A stretch of DNA of 64,000 bases from Klebsiella sp. BIGb0407. GTDB taxonomy: Bacteria > Pseudomonadota > Gammaproteobacteria > Enterobacterales > Enterobacteriaceae. Location: the NCBI RefSeq assembly GCF_024807845.1, contig NZ_JANUEQ010000005.1:124001-188000 (forward strand), read 5' to 3'. The position numbers and the translations under genes were made by a program. How positions within the stretch are numbered: position 1 is the stretch's first letter; each line of letters begins with the position of its first letter. The notes under the pieces are model-generated. The model was not told the origin of the DNA, made no database searches, and saw only the letters and a list, made by a program, of their open reading frames with translations. This document shows positions 8,820 to 20,881 of this stretch, in pieces.

Positions 8820-9077
8820 TTAGTGTTCTCTGGTATCAAAAGGTCGGGGCGGAACGGGATCGTCTCCACCCGGGTTCAAAGGATGGCATTTTAGTACGCG
8901 TTTCAAGGTTAACCAACTGCCTTTTAACACTCCAAACCTGCGCAATGCCTCAATTCCGTATTGAGAGCAGGTTGGTGTGAAACGACAATGCGGTCCGAGA
9001 AGCGGACTAATCAGTCGTTGATAGCCCCTGATAAGGGCTATCAGGAACCGCGAGCCTGGCGACAATGGCGGCGCCAT
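8820..9077 (-). CDS. yidD: Membrane protein insertion efficiency factor YidD
   Basis: An 85-residue protein, the same length as E. coli YidD, with an amphipathic N-terminal helix ([17 protein letters not shown]) and the family core [23 protein letters not shown] followed by [14 protein letters not shown]. It is a peripheral inner-membrane factor that assists YidC-dependent insertion. The start overlaps the end of rnpA by 37 bp, as in related bacteria, so translation is coupled. The conserved cysteines are all present. Confidence 0.97.
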   Translation of the reverse strand: MAPPLSPGSRFLIALIRGYQRLISPLLGPHCRFTPTCSQYGIEALRRFGVLKGSWLTLKRVLKCHPLNPGGDDPVPPRPFDTREH

Positions 9078-9400
9078 AACTTTTCCAATGCTTCCGATAA
9101 AGCCCGGTTGTCCAGATCGGCAACCCCCTTTTTAGCCACTACCACGAAGTCCATCGGAGGCAATTCGTGCTGACGCAGACGAAAGCTTTCACGCGTTAAT
9201 CGTTTAATACGATTACGTTCATGCGCTCGTTTGACGTTTTTCTTAGCGACTGTAAGACCGATACGGGGATGCCCCAGCGAATTAAGGCGGCCGAGAATAG
9301 TGACTTGCGGCGTGCCAGCACGAACCGGCTGCTGGAAGACGAAAGTGAAATGAGTGGGAGTTAACAAACGTAACTCCCTGGGAAAAGCGAGCTTAACCAC
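9041..9400 (-). CDS. rnpA: Ribonuclease P protein component
   Basis: The 119-residue basic protein partners the RNase P RNA in 5' maturation of tRNA precursors. The family signature is clear: an alpha-beta fold with the RNR motif in [18 protein letters not shown] and the preceding GLTVAKKNV. The start is GTG at 9400, giving the conserved [16 protein letters not shown]-terminus. It lies 17 bases downstream of rpmH, and its 3' end overlaps yidD. Confidence 0.98.
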   Translation of the reverse strand: MVKLAFPRELRLLTPTHFTFVFQQPVRAGTPQVTILGRLNSLGHPRIGLTVAKKNVKRAHERNRIKRLTRESFRLRQHELPPMDFVVVAKKGVADLDNRALSEALEKLWRRHCRQARGS

Positions 9401-9417
9401 TCAGGGGTTAGCTTTTA

Positions 9418-10153
<736 letters not shown>

Positions 10154-11545
10154 GTGTCACTTTCGCTTTGGCAACAGTGTCTTGCCCGATTACAGGATGA
10201 GTTATCCGCCACAGAATTTAGTATGTGGATACGTCCCCTACAGGCGGAATTGAGCGATAACACGCTGGCCTTGTACGCACCGAATCGATTTGTGCTCGAT
10301 TGGGTAAGAGATAAATACCTAAATAATATCAATGCGTTGTTGAATGATTTTTGTGGCGCGAATGTGCCATTACTGCGCTTTGAAGTAGGTAGTAAACCGG
10401 TAATTCAACAGCCGATAAGCGGAGCCGCAAACGCAAACGTGGTTGCACCAGCATATGTTGCGCGTGCGGCAGCACCTGTACGCCCTAGCTGGGACAATCT
10501 TCCGGCACCGGCAGAACCGGCTTATCGGTCTAATGTTAACTTGAAACATACCTTCGATAACTTCGTTGAAGGTAAGTCGAACCAGCTGGCCCGTGCGGCG
10601 GCCCGACAGGTTGCTGATAACCCTGGTGGCGCTTATAACCCGCTATTTCTCTATGGCGGCACCGGTTTAGGTAAAACGCACCTGTTACATGCGGTAGGCA
10701 ACGGGATCATTGCGCGCAAACCTAATGCGAAAGTGGTCTATATGCACTCTGAGCGTTTTGTGCAGGATATGGTTAAAGCACTCCAGAACAACGCGATTGA
10801 AGAGTTTAAGCGCTATTACCGCTCTGTAGATGCCTTGCTGATCGATGATATTCAATTCTTTGCTAATAAAGAGCGTTCCCAGGAAGAGTTTTTCCATACC
10901 TTTAATGCCCTGCTTGAAGGTAATCAACAGATAATCCTGACATCAGATCGTTACCCTAAAGAGATCAATGGCGTTGAAGATCGTCTTAAGTCCCGCTTCG
11001 GCTGGGGACTGACTGTTGCGATAGAACCTCCGGAACTCGAAACGCGTGTCGCCATTTTGATGAAAAAGGCCGATGAGCACGATATTCGTTTACCTGGCGA
11101 AGTGGCATTCTTTATTGCTAAACGGCTACGATCCAACGTGCGTGAGCTCGAAGGCGCACTGAACCGTGTGATCGCTAATGCGAACTTTACCGGGCGAGCG
11201 ATTACTATCGATTTCGTGCGTGAAGCATTACGCGATCTGCTGGCGTTACAAGAAAAGCTGGTCACCATTGATAATATTCAGAAAACGGTGGCCGAGTACT
11301 ATAAAATTAAAGTAGCCGATCTGCTGTCTAAACGCCGTTCTCGCTCTGTGGCGCGTCCGCGTCAAATGGCGATGGCACTGGCGAAAGAACTGACAAACCA
11401 TAGCTTGCCCGAAATCGGCGATGCTTTTGGTGGACGCGACCATACTACGGTGCTGCATGCTTGCCGTAAGATTGAGCAGTTGCGTGAAGAAAGCCATGAT
11501 ATAAAAGAAGATTTTTCCAACTTAATCAGAACACTATCGTCGTGA
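10154..11545 (+). CDS. dnaA: Chromosomal replication initiator DnaA
   Basis: AAA+ ATPase that opens oriC and loads DnaB; also a transcription factor. The 463-residue protein has domain I ([17 protein letters not shown], 1-90), a variable linker (about 90-130), the AAA+ core with Walker [10 protein letters not shown] and Walker B LLIDDIQF, and the C-terminal DNA-binding domain with the signature [20 protein letters not shown]. The start is the GTG at 10154, with GGAG eight bases upstream and exact agreement with E. coli; an in-frame TTG at 10133 gives only non-conserved residues. It heads dnaA-dnaN-recF-gyrB and follows two DnaA boxes. Confidence 0.99.
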   Translation: MSLSLWQQCLARLQDELSATEFSMWIRPLQAELSDNTLALYAPNRFVLDWVRDKYLNNINALLNDFCGANVPLLRFEVGSKPVIQQPISGAANANVVAPAYVARAAAPVRPSWDNLPAPAEPAYRSNVNLKHTFDNFVEGKSNQLARAAARQVADNPGGAYNPLFLYGGTGLGKTHLLHAVGNGIIARKPNAKVVYMHSERFVQDMVKALQNNAIEEFKRYYRSVDALLIDDIQFFANKERSQEEFFHTFNALLEGNQQIILTSDRYPKEINGVEDRLKSRFGWGLTVAIEPPELETRVAILMKKADEHDIRLPGEVAFFIAKRLRSNVRELEGALNRVIANANFTGRAITIDFVREALRDLLALQEKLVTIDNIQKTVAEYYKIKVADLLSKRRSRSVARPRQMAMALAKELTNHSLPEIGDAFGGRDHTTVLHACRKIEQLREESHDIKEDFSNLIRTLSS

Positions 11546-11549
11546 TCCT

Positions 11550-12650
11550 ATGAAATTTACCGTTGAACGTGAACATTTATTAAAACCACTACAGCAAGTC
11601 AGTGGCCCCCTTGGCGGCCGTCCGACACTGCCTATTCTGGGTAATTTGTTGCTACAGGTTGCAGATGATGCACTCTCTTTGACCGGTACTGATCTGGAAA
11701 TGGAGATGGTGGCACGCGTATCTTTAGCCCAGCCAAGTGAACCCGGAGCGACAACCGTTCCTGCACGTAAATTCTTCGACATCTGTCGTGGTTTACCTGA
11801 AGGTGCAGAGATAGCCGTCACTCTGGAAGGCGATCGTATGTTGATCCGTTCCGGTCGCAGCCGCTTTTCGCTATCAACACTTCCTGCCATTGATTTCCCT
11901 AATCTGGATGACTGGCAGAGCGAGGTAGAATTTAGCTTACCTCAGGCGACAATGAAGCGTTTGATTGAGGCGACGCAATTTTCCATGGCACACCAGGATG
12001 TACGCTATTACCTGAACGGCATGTTATTTGAAACCGAAGGTGAAGAGCTACGTACTGTGGCAACGGATGGCCACCGCCTGGCGGTGTGTGCGATGCCGGT
12101 GGGTCAGCCATTACCGAATCATTCAGTGATTGTGCCGCGTAAGGGCGTGATTGAACTGATGCGTATGCTTGATGGTGGCGAGAACCCGCTACATATTCAG
12201 ATAGGCAGCAATAACATCCGTGCCCATGTCGGGAATTTTATCTTCACCTCTAAACTGGTGGATGGTCGCTTCCCGGATTACCGCCGTGTATTGCCTAAAA
12301 ACCCGGATAAACACCTGGATGCAGGCTGCGATTTACTTAAGCAGGCCTTTGCTCGTGCGGCGATTTTATCCAACGAAAAATTCCGTGGCGTGCGCTTATA
12401 TGTCAGCGCAAACCAGCTGAAAATTACCGCGAATAACCCTGAGCAGGAAGAAGCTGAAGAAATTTTAGACGTCGAATACGATGGTACTGAAATGGAAATC
12501 GGCTTTAACGTCAGTTATGTACTGGATGTATTAAACGCACTGAAGTGTGAAAATGTCCGTATTTTACTGACTGACTCGGTATCGAGTGTACAAATCGAAG
12601 ATGCAGCCAGCCAGTCGGCAGCCTATGTCGTTATGCCAATGAGATTGTAG
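11550..12650 (+). CDS. dnaN: DNA polymerase III sliding clamp (beta subunit)
   Basis: The 366-residue protein forms the ring-shaped dimer that tethers polymerase III to DNA. Three repeated clamp domains are evident, beginning MKFTVEREHLLKPLQQVSGPLGGRPTLPILGN, and the C-terminus AAYVVMPMRL carries the hydrophobic cleft that binds client proteins. Its length equals that of the E. coli clamp. It starts four bases after dnaA and its TAG stop directly abuts the recF start. Confidence 0.99.
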   Translation: MKFTVEREHLLKPLQQVSGPLGGRPTLPILGNLLLQVADDALSLTGTDLEMEMVARVSLAQPSEPGATTVPARKFFDICRGLPEGAEIAVTLEGDRMLIRSGRSRFSLSTLPAIDFPNLDDWQSEVEFSLPQATMKRLIEATQFSMAHQDVRYYLNGMLFETEGEELRTVATDGHRLAVCAMPVGQPLPNHSVIVPRKGVIELMRMLDGGENPLHIQIGSNNIRAHVGNFIFTSKLVDGRFPDYRRVLPKNPDKHLDAGCDLLKQAFARAAILSNEKFRGVRLYVSANQLKITANNPEQEEAEEILDVEYDGTEMEIGFNVSYVLDVLNALKCENVRILLTDSVSSVQIEDAASQSAAYVVMPMRL

Positions 12651-16167
<3,517 letters not shown>

Positions 16168-16185
16168 AGCTCCTTCTTTCTTGTT

Positions 16186-16214
16186 AAAGCCGCGCTACTG
16201 CGCGGCTTTTTTAT
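16186..16214 (+). terminator. Intrinsic terminator after gyrB
   Basis: AAAGCCGCGC and GCGCGGCTTT pair around a TACT loop, followed by a T-run. It ends the dnaA-dnaN-recF-gyrB transcript. Confidence 0.92.
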
Positions 16215-16303
16215 TTCCACGATGAGTGGTCCAAGATGATTGCTGTTTTTTTAGCAGAATCGAGTTAGCATGAAGAAAACTCATCATTTTCAGGTGACCT
16301 TAC

Positions 16304-17116
16304 ATGGCTATAAAACTTATTGCACTGGATCTGGATGGCACGACGCTGCACCCGGACCATACGATTTCTCCAGCGGTAAAAGAAGCAATTACCGCTGCGC
16401 GTAAAAAGGGCGTTCATGTCGTACTTTGTACCGGGCGACCTTATGCTGGTGTAGAGAGATATCTTCGCGAGCTGAATATGGATGAGCCAGAGGATTACTG
16501 CGTAACCTACAACGGTGCTCTGGTACAAAAAGCCAGCGATGCCAGCGCAGTGATACAAATCCCGCTGGATTACGATGACTATCTCTATCTGGAAGCCTTG
16601 TCCCGTGAAGTGGGCTCACATTTCCATGCGCTGAACAGGCATACTCTCTTTACCGCAAACCGTGATATCAGTCGCTATACCGTTCATGAATCCACCGTGA
16701 CCACCATTCCACTGTCATTCTGTGAAGCGGAGAATATGGAGCCGAACGGACCCTTCCTGAAAGTGATGATGATCGATGACCCGGAAATTCTCGATGCGGC
16801 TATCGCGAAAGTCCCGGCTGAAGTTTTTGAGCGTTATAACCTGGTGAAAAGCTCACCTTATTTCCTTGAAATGCTCAATAAGGAAGTGAGTAAGGGTGCA
16901 GCGATCAAAGCTATCGCGGAACGCCTGGGTATCAAAGCTGAAGAAGTGATGGCGATTGGCGATCATGAAAATGATATTACTATGATTGAGTATGCCGGAG
17001 TCGGAGTGGCTATGGGCAATGGCATTGATAAAGTCAAAGCGCTGAGTAACTTTGTGACCAAAAGCAACCTTGAAGACGGGGTTGCTTACGCGATTGAGAA
17101 GTTTGCCTTAAACTGA
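16304..17116 (+). CDS. yidA: Sugar phosphatase YidA (HAD family)
   Basis: Cof-type haloacid-dehalogenase phosphatase, 270 residues as in E. coli YidA, where it dephosphorylates small sugar phosphates. Motif I is LDLDGTTLHPDH (nucleophile D9, acid D11). Motif II is CTGRP, the lysine motif lies near NKEVSKGAAIKAI, and motif IV is AIGDHENDITMIEYAGVGVAMGNG. The cap domain lies between motifs II and III. In E. coli the gene also lies close to gyrB. It is followed by its own terminator, so it is probably monocistronic. Confidence 0.96.
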   Translation: MAIKLIALDLDGTTLHPDHTISPAVKEAITAARKKGVHVVLCTGRPYAGVERYLRELNMDEPEDYCVTYNGALVQKASDASAVIQIPLDYDDYLYLEALSREVGSHFHALNRHTLFTANRDISRYTVHESTVTTIPLSFCEAENMEPNGPFLKVMMIDDPEILDAAIAKVPAEVFERYNLVKSSPYFLEMLNKEVSKGAAIKAIAERLGIKAEEVMAIGDHENDITMIEYAGVGVAMGNGIDKVKALSNFVTKSNLEDGVAYAIEKFALN

Positions 17117-17126
17117 TTTTGACGTA

Positions 17127-17150
17127 CCCCGGTTTACCGGGGTTTTTTAT
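17127..17150 (+). terminator. Intrinsic terminator after yidA
   Basis: CCCCGG and CCGGGG form a 6-bp stem with a TTTA loop, followed by six T residues, 11 bases after the yidA stop. Confidence 0.9.
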
Positions 17151-17200
17151 CTCTGAAATTTATCCATCGCCGATTCTCATCACTTTCTCAGGGTATTCTT

Positions 17201-18469
17201 GTGAGCAAACAGCTGACCTTCGCATCCCGCCATCATCAACTCACCAATATTAATAGCTGGACTCCTGATAGTCAGTGGCTGGCGTTTGATGTCCGTCCTT
17301 CCGGAGCTTCGTTTACCGGGGAAACTATTGAGCGGGTTAATGTTTTTACCGGCGATATTGAGGTGATTTATCGCGCACCTCAGGGGGCCTATGTCGGGGT
17401 GGTTACGGTTAATCCGCAAAATCCCGAACGTTATGCTTTTATTCATAGCCCTGAAAACCCTGATGAAAACTGGCACTACGATTTTCACCGTCGCCGCGGA
17501 GTGATTGTTGAAGCGGGTCAGGCCACGACTCTGGATGCGCTGGATATCACCTCGCCATTCACGCCCGGAGCATTACGCGGCGGAACACATGTGCACGTCT
17601 GGAGCCCGGATGGTAGCTGCCTGAGTTTTACCTACAATGACGGCGTACTCCATGAACTCGACCCACGGCTTGATTTACGCAATATTGGCGTCGCCTTACC
17701 CTGTGGCCCGGTGGTAGTGAAGAAACAGCACCCGAGGGAATATGACGGCTCACATTTCTGCGTACTAATCAGCAAAACAACGGTTTCTCCCAAACCCGGC
17801 AGTGATGAAATTAATCGTGCCTATGAAGAAGGCTGGGTCGGTCAGCAGGGTTACATCACTTTTGAGGGACGCGAGCAGCGTCGGGCGCTGGCATTTATTG
17901 GTGATACCTGTTCCCTGTCCGGAGAAAAAGTACCCGAACTCTTTATCGTTGATTTGCCTGATGAACTTGCAGATTTTCAGCAGGCTGCGGCAGAGCCATT
18001 AGCTGGTACTTCCACGGCGATGCCAGCACCACCGAAAGGGATACAGCAGCGCAGGCTCACCTTTACCAGCCAGAATCGCTATCCGGGGCTGGTTAACTTA
18101 CCTCGTCACTGGGTTCGTAGTAGTCCGGACGGAAGTCAGCTGGCCTTTTTAATGCGCGATGAGGCCGGAATTGTCCAGCTATGGGTTATTTCCCCTAATG
18201 GCGGTGAACCAAGGCAGGTAACGGCTGGAGAGCAGGGAGTACAGTCGGCATTTAACTGGCATCCTGATGGCAAGGCGCTGGGATTTATTCAGCAAGGCCG
18301 AGTTGTTGTTTGTGATGTCCGGAATGGCAGCATAATGCCTTTAACATCATCAACGCCACAAGGCCTGAGTCCTGATGCCGTGGTCTTTTCACCAGACGGG
18401 CAATATATTGCCTGGATGCAGGACGTGGAAGGTTTCAGACAGTTATTTATGACTGAAACGGGCCTGTAA
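17201..18469 (+). CDS. yidR: YidR, DUF3748 beta-propeller-like protein
   Basis: A 422-residue protein closely related to E. coli YidR (DUF3748). It contains TolB/WD-like propeller blades of the form W-x-P-D-G-x-x-L-x-F, for example WSPDGSCLSFTYNDG, SSPDGSQLAFLMRDE and FSPDGQYIAWMQD. No signal peptide is visible, so it is predicted cytoplasmic. Its biochemical role is unknown. The start is GTG at 17201 with AGGG eight bases upstream. Convergent yidQ ends two bases later. The yidR-yidQ-ibpA-ibpB grouping is the same as in E. coli. Confidence 0.93.
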   Translation: MSKQLTFASRHHQLTNINSWTPDSQWLAFDVRPSGASFTGETIERVNVFTGDIEVIYRAPQGAYVGVVTVNPQNPERYAFIHSPENPDENWHYDFHRRRGVIVEAGQATTLDALDITSPFTPGALRGGTHVHVWSPDGSCLSFTYNDGVLHELDPRLDLRNIGVALPCGPVVVKKQHPREYDGSHFCVLISKTTVSPKPGSDEINRAYEEGWVGQQGYITFEGREQRRALAFIGDTCSLSGEKVPELFIVDLPDELADFQQAAAEPLAGTSTAMPAPPKGIQQRRLTFTSQNRYPGLVNLPRHWVRSSPDGSQLAFLMRDEAGIVQLWVISPNGGEPRQVTAGEQGVQSAFNWHPDGKALGFIQQGRVVVCDVRNGSIMPLTSSTPQGLSPDAVVFSPDGQYIAWMQDVEGFRQLFMTETGL

Positions 18470-18471
18470 AA

Positions 18472-18801
18472 TCACAGTAATTTGGCTGGCGGAATAGCAG
18501 AATTAATCTCCATATTCTTTTTTTCGCTCGCCTCTACTTTTGATTTCAATGAGTTATCATTTCTATAGAGATCCCAGGGTAAAAACACGGTATCCATTAC
18601 TGCGCTAAAAGGTAAGTCCAGCGCGACCAGCGGTTTTATCGCCCAGCTGGTTTCAGGATCGCCCAGCGCTTGAGTATTGGCGCGGGTACCAGAATAGAGT
18701 CCCTCTTTGCCGCCGCTATGGGACATGATACTGGAACAACCACAGAGGCAAAAAATTCCGCCGCTTAACACCAAAGCCTTAAAGCAGATTGTATTTATCA
18801 T
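18472..18801 (-). CDS. yidQ: YidQ, DUF1375 lipoprotein
   Basis: A 109-residue lipoprotein with an N-terminal hydrophobic segment and the lipobox L-C-G-C ending near residue 22, so cysteine lipidation is expected. The mature part SSIMSHSGGKEGLYSGTRA...LDLPFSAVMDTVFLPWDLYR matches E. coli YidQ and the DUF1375 signature. Its function is unknown. It converges with yidR and is transcribed away from ibpA. Confidence 0.93.
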   Translation of the reverse strand: MINTICFKALVLSGGIFCLCGCSSIMSHSGGKEGLYSGTRANTQALGDPETSWAIKPLVALDLPFSAVMDTVFLPWDLYRNDNSLKSKVEASEKKNMEINSAIPPAKLL

Positions 18802-18960
18802 CTCTATTCATCGCCTATCTAAACTCAGTGCCTGCAAGCAACTCGAATTATTTTGGGTCTGTTATTGCTCTATTGGCATTACGAGAAGTTTTTAGCATTT
18901 TGTGTTTTTTGACAGTCTATGTAATGAACGTTGGGACTGCAAAAAAAATCGTCTTCGGAC

Positions 18961-18987
18961 TATTGAAAACGAGATAACCACCCTTAT
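18961..18987 (+). promoter_or_regulatory. Heat-shock (sigma-32) promoter of ibpA
   Basis: TATTGAAA (18961-18968) and CCCTTAT (18981-18987), separated by 12 bases, resemble the sigma-32 -35 and -10 elements. The position, about 105 bases before the ibpA start, leaves room for a long structured leader as in E. coli. Confidence 0.65.
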
Positions 18988-19067
18988 CTCTATAGGGTAA
19001 CCAAGAGAGTATGCCGTCAGGGTACTCGAGTTAACAGCCTGTCCCCCTGGGAAGGCTAAAAGTATCA

Positions 19068-19084
19068 CTCGCTGAATTCAGGAG
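19068..19084 (+). promoter_or_regulatory. RNA thermometer stem covering the ibpA ribosome site
   Basis: The leader folds CTC-G-CTGAA against TTCAG-GAG, so the AGGAG of the ibpA ribosome site is paired with an upstream strand containing a bulged G. This is the layout of the ROSE-type thermometer known from E. coli ibpA. An upstream leader motif TGCCGTCAGGG at 19012-19022 recurs in the ibpB leader. Confidence 0.7.
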
Positions 19085-19092
19085 ATTGTTGT

Positions 19093-19506
19093 ATGCGTAA
19101 TTTTGACTTATCCCCACTGTATCGTTCTGCTATTGGTTTTGACCGTATGTTTAATCTGCTGGAAAACAGCCAGAGCCAAAGTAATGGCGGCTATCCTCCT
19201 TATAATGTCGAGCTGGTGGATGAAAACCACTATCGTATCGCTATCGCCGTGGCTGGTTTCTCTGAAAGTGAGCTGGATATTACCGCCCAGGATAATTTAC
19301 TGATTATCAAAGGCGCACATACGGATGAGACCAAAGAGCGTACCTATCTCTACCAGGGGATTGCTGAGCGTAACTTCGAACGTAAATTCCAGCTGGCAGA
19401 AAATATTCATATTCGTGGCGCTAACCTGGTAAACGGTCTGCTGTATGTTGAGCTAGAGCGAGTTATTCCGGAAGCGATGAAACCGCGCCGTATCGAAATA
19501 AACTAA
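19093..19506 (+). CDS. ibpA: Small heat-shock protein IbpA
   Basis: A 137-residue alpha-crystallin-type chaperone that co-aggregates with misfolded proteins and hands them to DnaK/ClpB. It starts [20 protein letters not shown] as in E. coli and contains the alpha-crystallin core [22 protein letters not shown] to [11 protein letters not shown], with the I-x-I-like C-terminal motif RRIEIN. It is preceded by a sigma-32-like promoter and an RNA thermometer, and followed by ibpB in the same transcript. Confidence 0.98.
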   Translation: MRNFDLSPLYRSAIGFDRMFNLLENSQSQSNGGYPPYNVELVDENHYRIAIAVAGFSESELDITAQDNLLIIKGAHTDETKERTYLYQGIAERNFERKFQLAENIHIRGANLVNGLLYVELERVIPEAMKPRRIEIN

Positions 19507-19584
19507 TGATATTCGCCGTACAACACGGCGGATGACTCAAGGCTTGCCGTCAGGGAGCCGAATCTGTAGGCATACAGAGAATTA

Positions 19585-19608
19585 TTTCTTGCTTCAAAGA
19601 AGGAGAAA
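19585..19608 (+). promoter_or_regulatory. RNA thermometer stem covering the ibpB ribosome site
   Basis: TTTCTTGCTTC pairs with AAAGAAGGAGAAA, sequestering the AAGGAG of ibpB. The TTGCT within the upstream strand matches the ROSE consensus opposite the ribosome site. Upstream, TGCCGTCAGGG at 19545-19555 repeats the ibpA leader motif, and a small hairpin (19514-19530) follows the ibpA stop. Confidence 0.7.
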
Positions 19609-19613
19609 ACACT

Positions 19614-20045
19614 ATGCGTAATAACTACGATGTTACCCCATTACTGCGTCAGTGGATTGGTTTTGACAAACTGGCCCATGCGCTTCAGTCTGACCCGGAA
19701 TCTCAGGCATTTCCGCCTTATAACATCGAAAAAAGCGATGATAATCACTATCGGATCACTCTGGCATTAGCCGGGTTCCGCCAGGAAGACTTAGCCATTG
19801 AGCAGGAAGGTACCAAACTGGGTATCAAAGGAACCCCTGCTAAGCCAGAGAAAGCATCGACCTGGTTGCATGAAGGATTAACCATTCAGCCATTTAACCT
19901 GAGCTTTACCCTGGCTGAACATATGAAAGTTGTCTCTGCGACTTTCCATAATGGTTTGCTGCATATTGATTTGTTCCGGGAAATACCCGAGGCCGCAGCA
20001 CCGCAGCGTATAGAGATTAGCGAACGCCCGGCGTTAAATAGCTAA
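19614..20045 (+). CDS. ibpB: Small heat-shock protein IbpB
   Basis: A 143-residue paralogue of IbpA with the N-terminus [20 protein letters not shown], the alpha-crystallin domain [22 protein letters not shown] to [10 protein letters not shown], and a C-terminal PQRIEISE anchor motif. It works together with IbpA in aggregate holding and disaggregation. It lies 107 bp downstream of ibpA with its own thermometer leader, and a terminator follows. Confidence 0.98.
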   Translation: MRNNYDVTPLLRQWIGFDKLAHALQSDPESQAFPPYNIEKSDDNHYRITLALAGFRQEDLAIEQEGTKLGIKGTPAKPEKASTWLHEGLTIQPFNLSFTLAEHMKVVSATFHNGLLHIDLFREIPEAAAPQRIEISERPALNS

Positions 20046-20056
20046 CATAGCATTCT

Positions 20057-20085
20057 GAAAAAAGCCCCGTTCGGGGCTTTTTTTA
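20057..20085 (+). terminator. Intrinsic terminator after ibpB
   Basis: AAAAAGCCCCG and CGGGGCTTTTT form a long stem with a tight loop followed by a T-run, ending the ibpAB transcript. Confidence 0.92.
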
Positions 20086-20198
20086 TGCGTTTAATTCGCG
20101 CTCTTCTTAACCCGCCTTAAATCCTCCTTGACTTAAAGCTGACTTCAACTTGTAGCATAGCGGTCAGTAATAACGCATTCATAAGCAAAGGGTAAAAA

Positions 20199-20690
20199 AT
20201 GATAACTACCGAAGTATGGCTACGTATTGTTCTGACGGGTATTGGGGCAACGGTGGTGATGGATATCGGAGCCATTATTCAAAGAGCGATGAAAATGCCA
20301 ACGCTGGACTATGCCCTGGTCGGGCGGTGGGCAGGGCATATTTGTCGGGGCCAGTGGGCACATAATAGTATCGCTAAAGCCCCAGCAATCCGTGGCGAGT
20401 TAGTGGCAGGCTGGGTAATTCATTACTTCACCGGGATTCTCTTTGCCGCCTTACTGGTCACGGTTGAAGGTTCGGGATGGTTGTTTGCCCCGACATTATT
20501 ACCTGCTGTGCTGGTGGGTTCGCTCACTGTTGTGATGCCTTTTTTAGTCATGCAGCCAGCGATGGGGGCAGGAATTGCTGCATCACGTACGCCATCCCCT
20601 TGGGTAAATCGTCTGCGTAGCCTGTTAAACCATGCCATTTTTGGACTAGGTCTTTATCTCTCAGCCGTTTTAACGGTATGGCTTAGTTGA
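20199..20690 (+). CDS. DUF2938 inner-membrane protein
   Basis: A 163-residue hydrophobic protein with about four membrane segments (near residues 8-25, 70-90, 93-112 and 145-162). The conserved family stretch GRWAGHICRGQWAHNSIAKAPAIRGELVAGWVIHYFTGILFA contains polar residues between segments 1 and 2. These features match DUF2938, a family of unknown function. AAAGGG precedes the ATG. It has its own transcription unit between ibpB and the siderophore receptor. Confidence 0.8.
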   Translation: MITTEVWLRIVLTGIGATVVMDIGAIIQRAMKMPTLDYALVGRWAGHICRGQWAHNSIAKAPAIRGELVAGWVIHYFTGILFAALLVTVEGSGWLFAPTLLPAVLVGSLTVVMPFLVMQPAMGAGIAASRTPSPWVNRLRSLLNHAIFGLGLYLSAVLTVWLS

Positions 20691-20779
20691 TACAACTCAA
20701 TGAAAAATAGTAACTAAAATAGTTTCCGTGGTTTTTTATATCGAAGGTAATAATGAGAGTGTTTTACATGACAACTGTT

Positions 20780-20798
20780 AATGCTTATAGTTCTCATT
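20780..20798. promoter_or_regulatory. Possible weak Fur box upstream of the fhuE-like gene
   Basis: AATGCTTATAGTTCTCATT keeps AATG...CATT spacing reminiscent of a Fur site, but several inner bases deviate. Iron repression is expected for a siderophore receptor. The exact site remains uncertain. Confidence 0.25.
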
Positions 20799-20881
20799 CT
20801 TGTTATTTTTTCAGTAATTCTTCAGATGCCCTATTTTCCACCGGCACTACAGAGTACTGGCCGCAAATCTAGAGGAAAACC

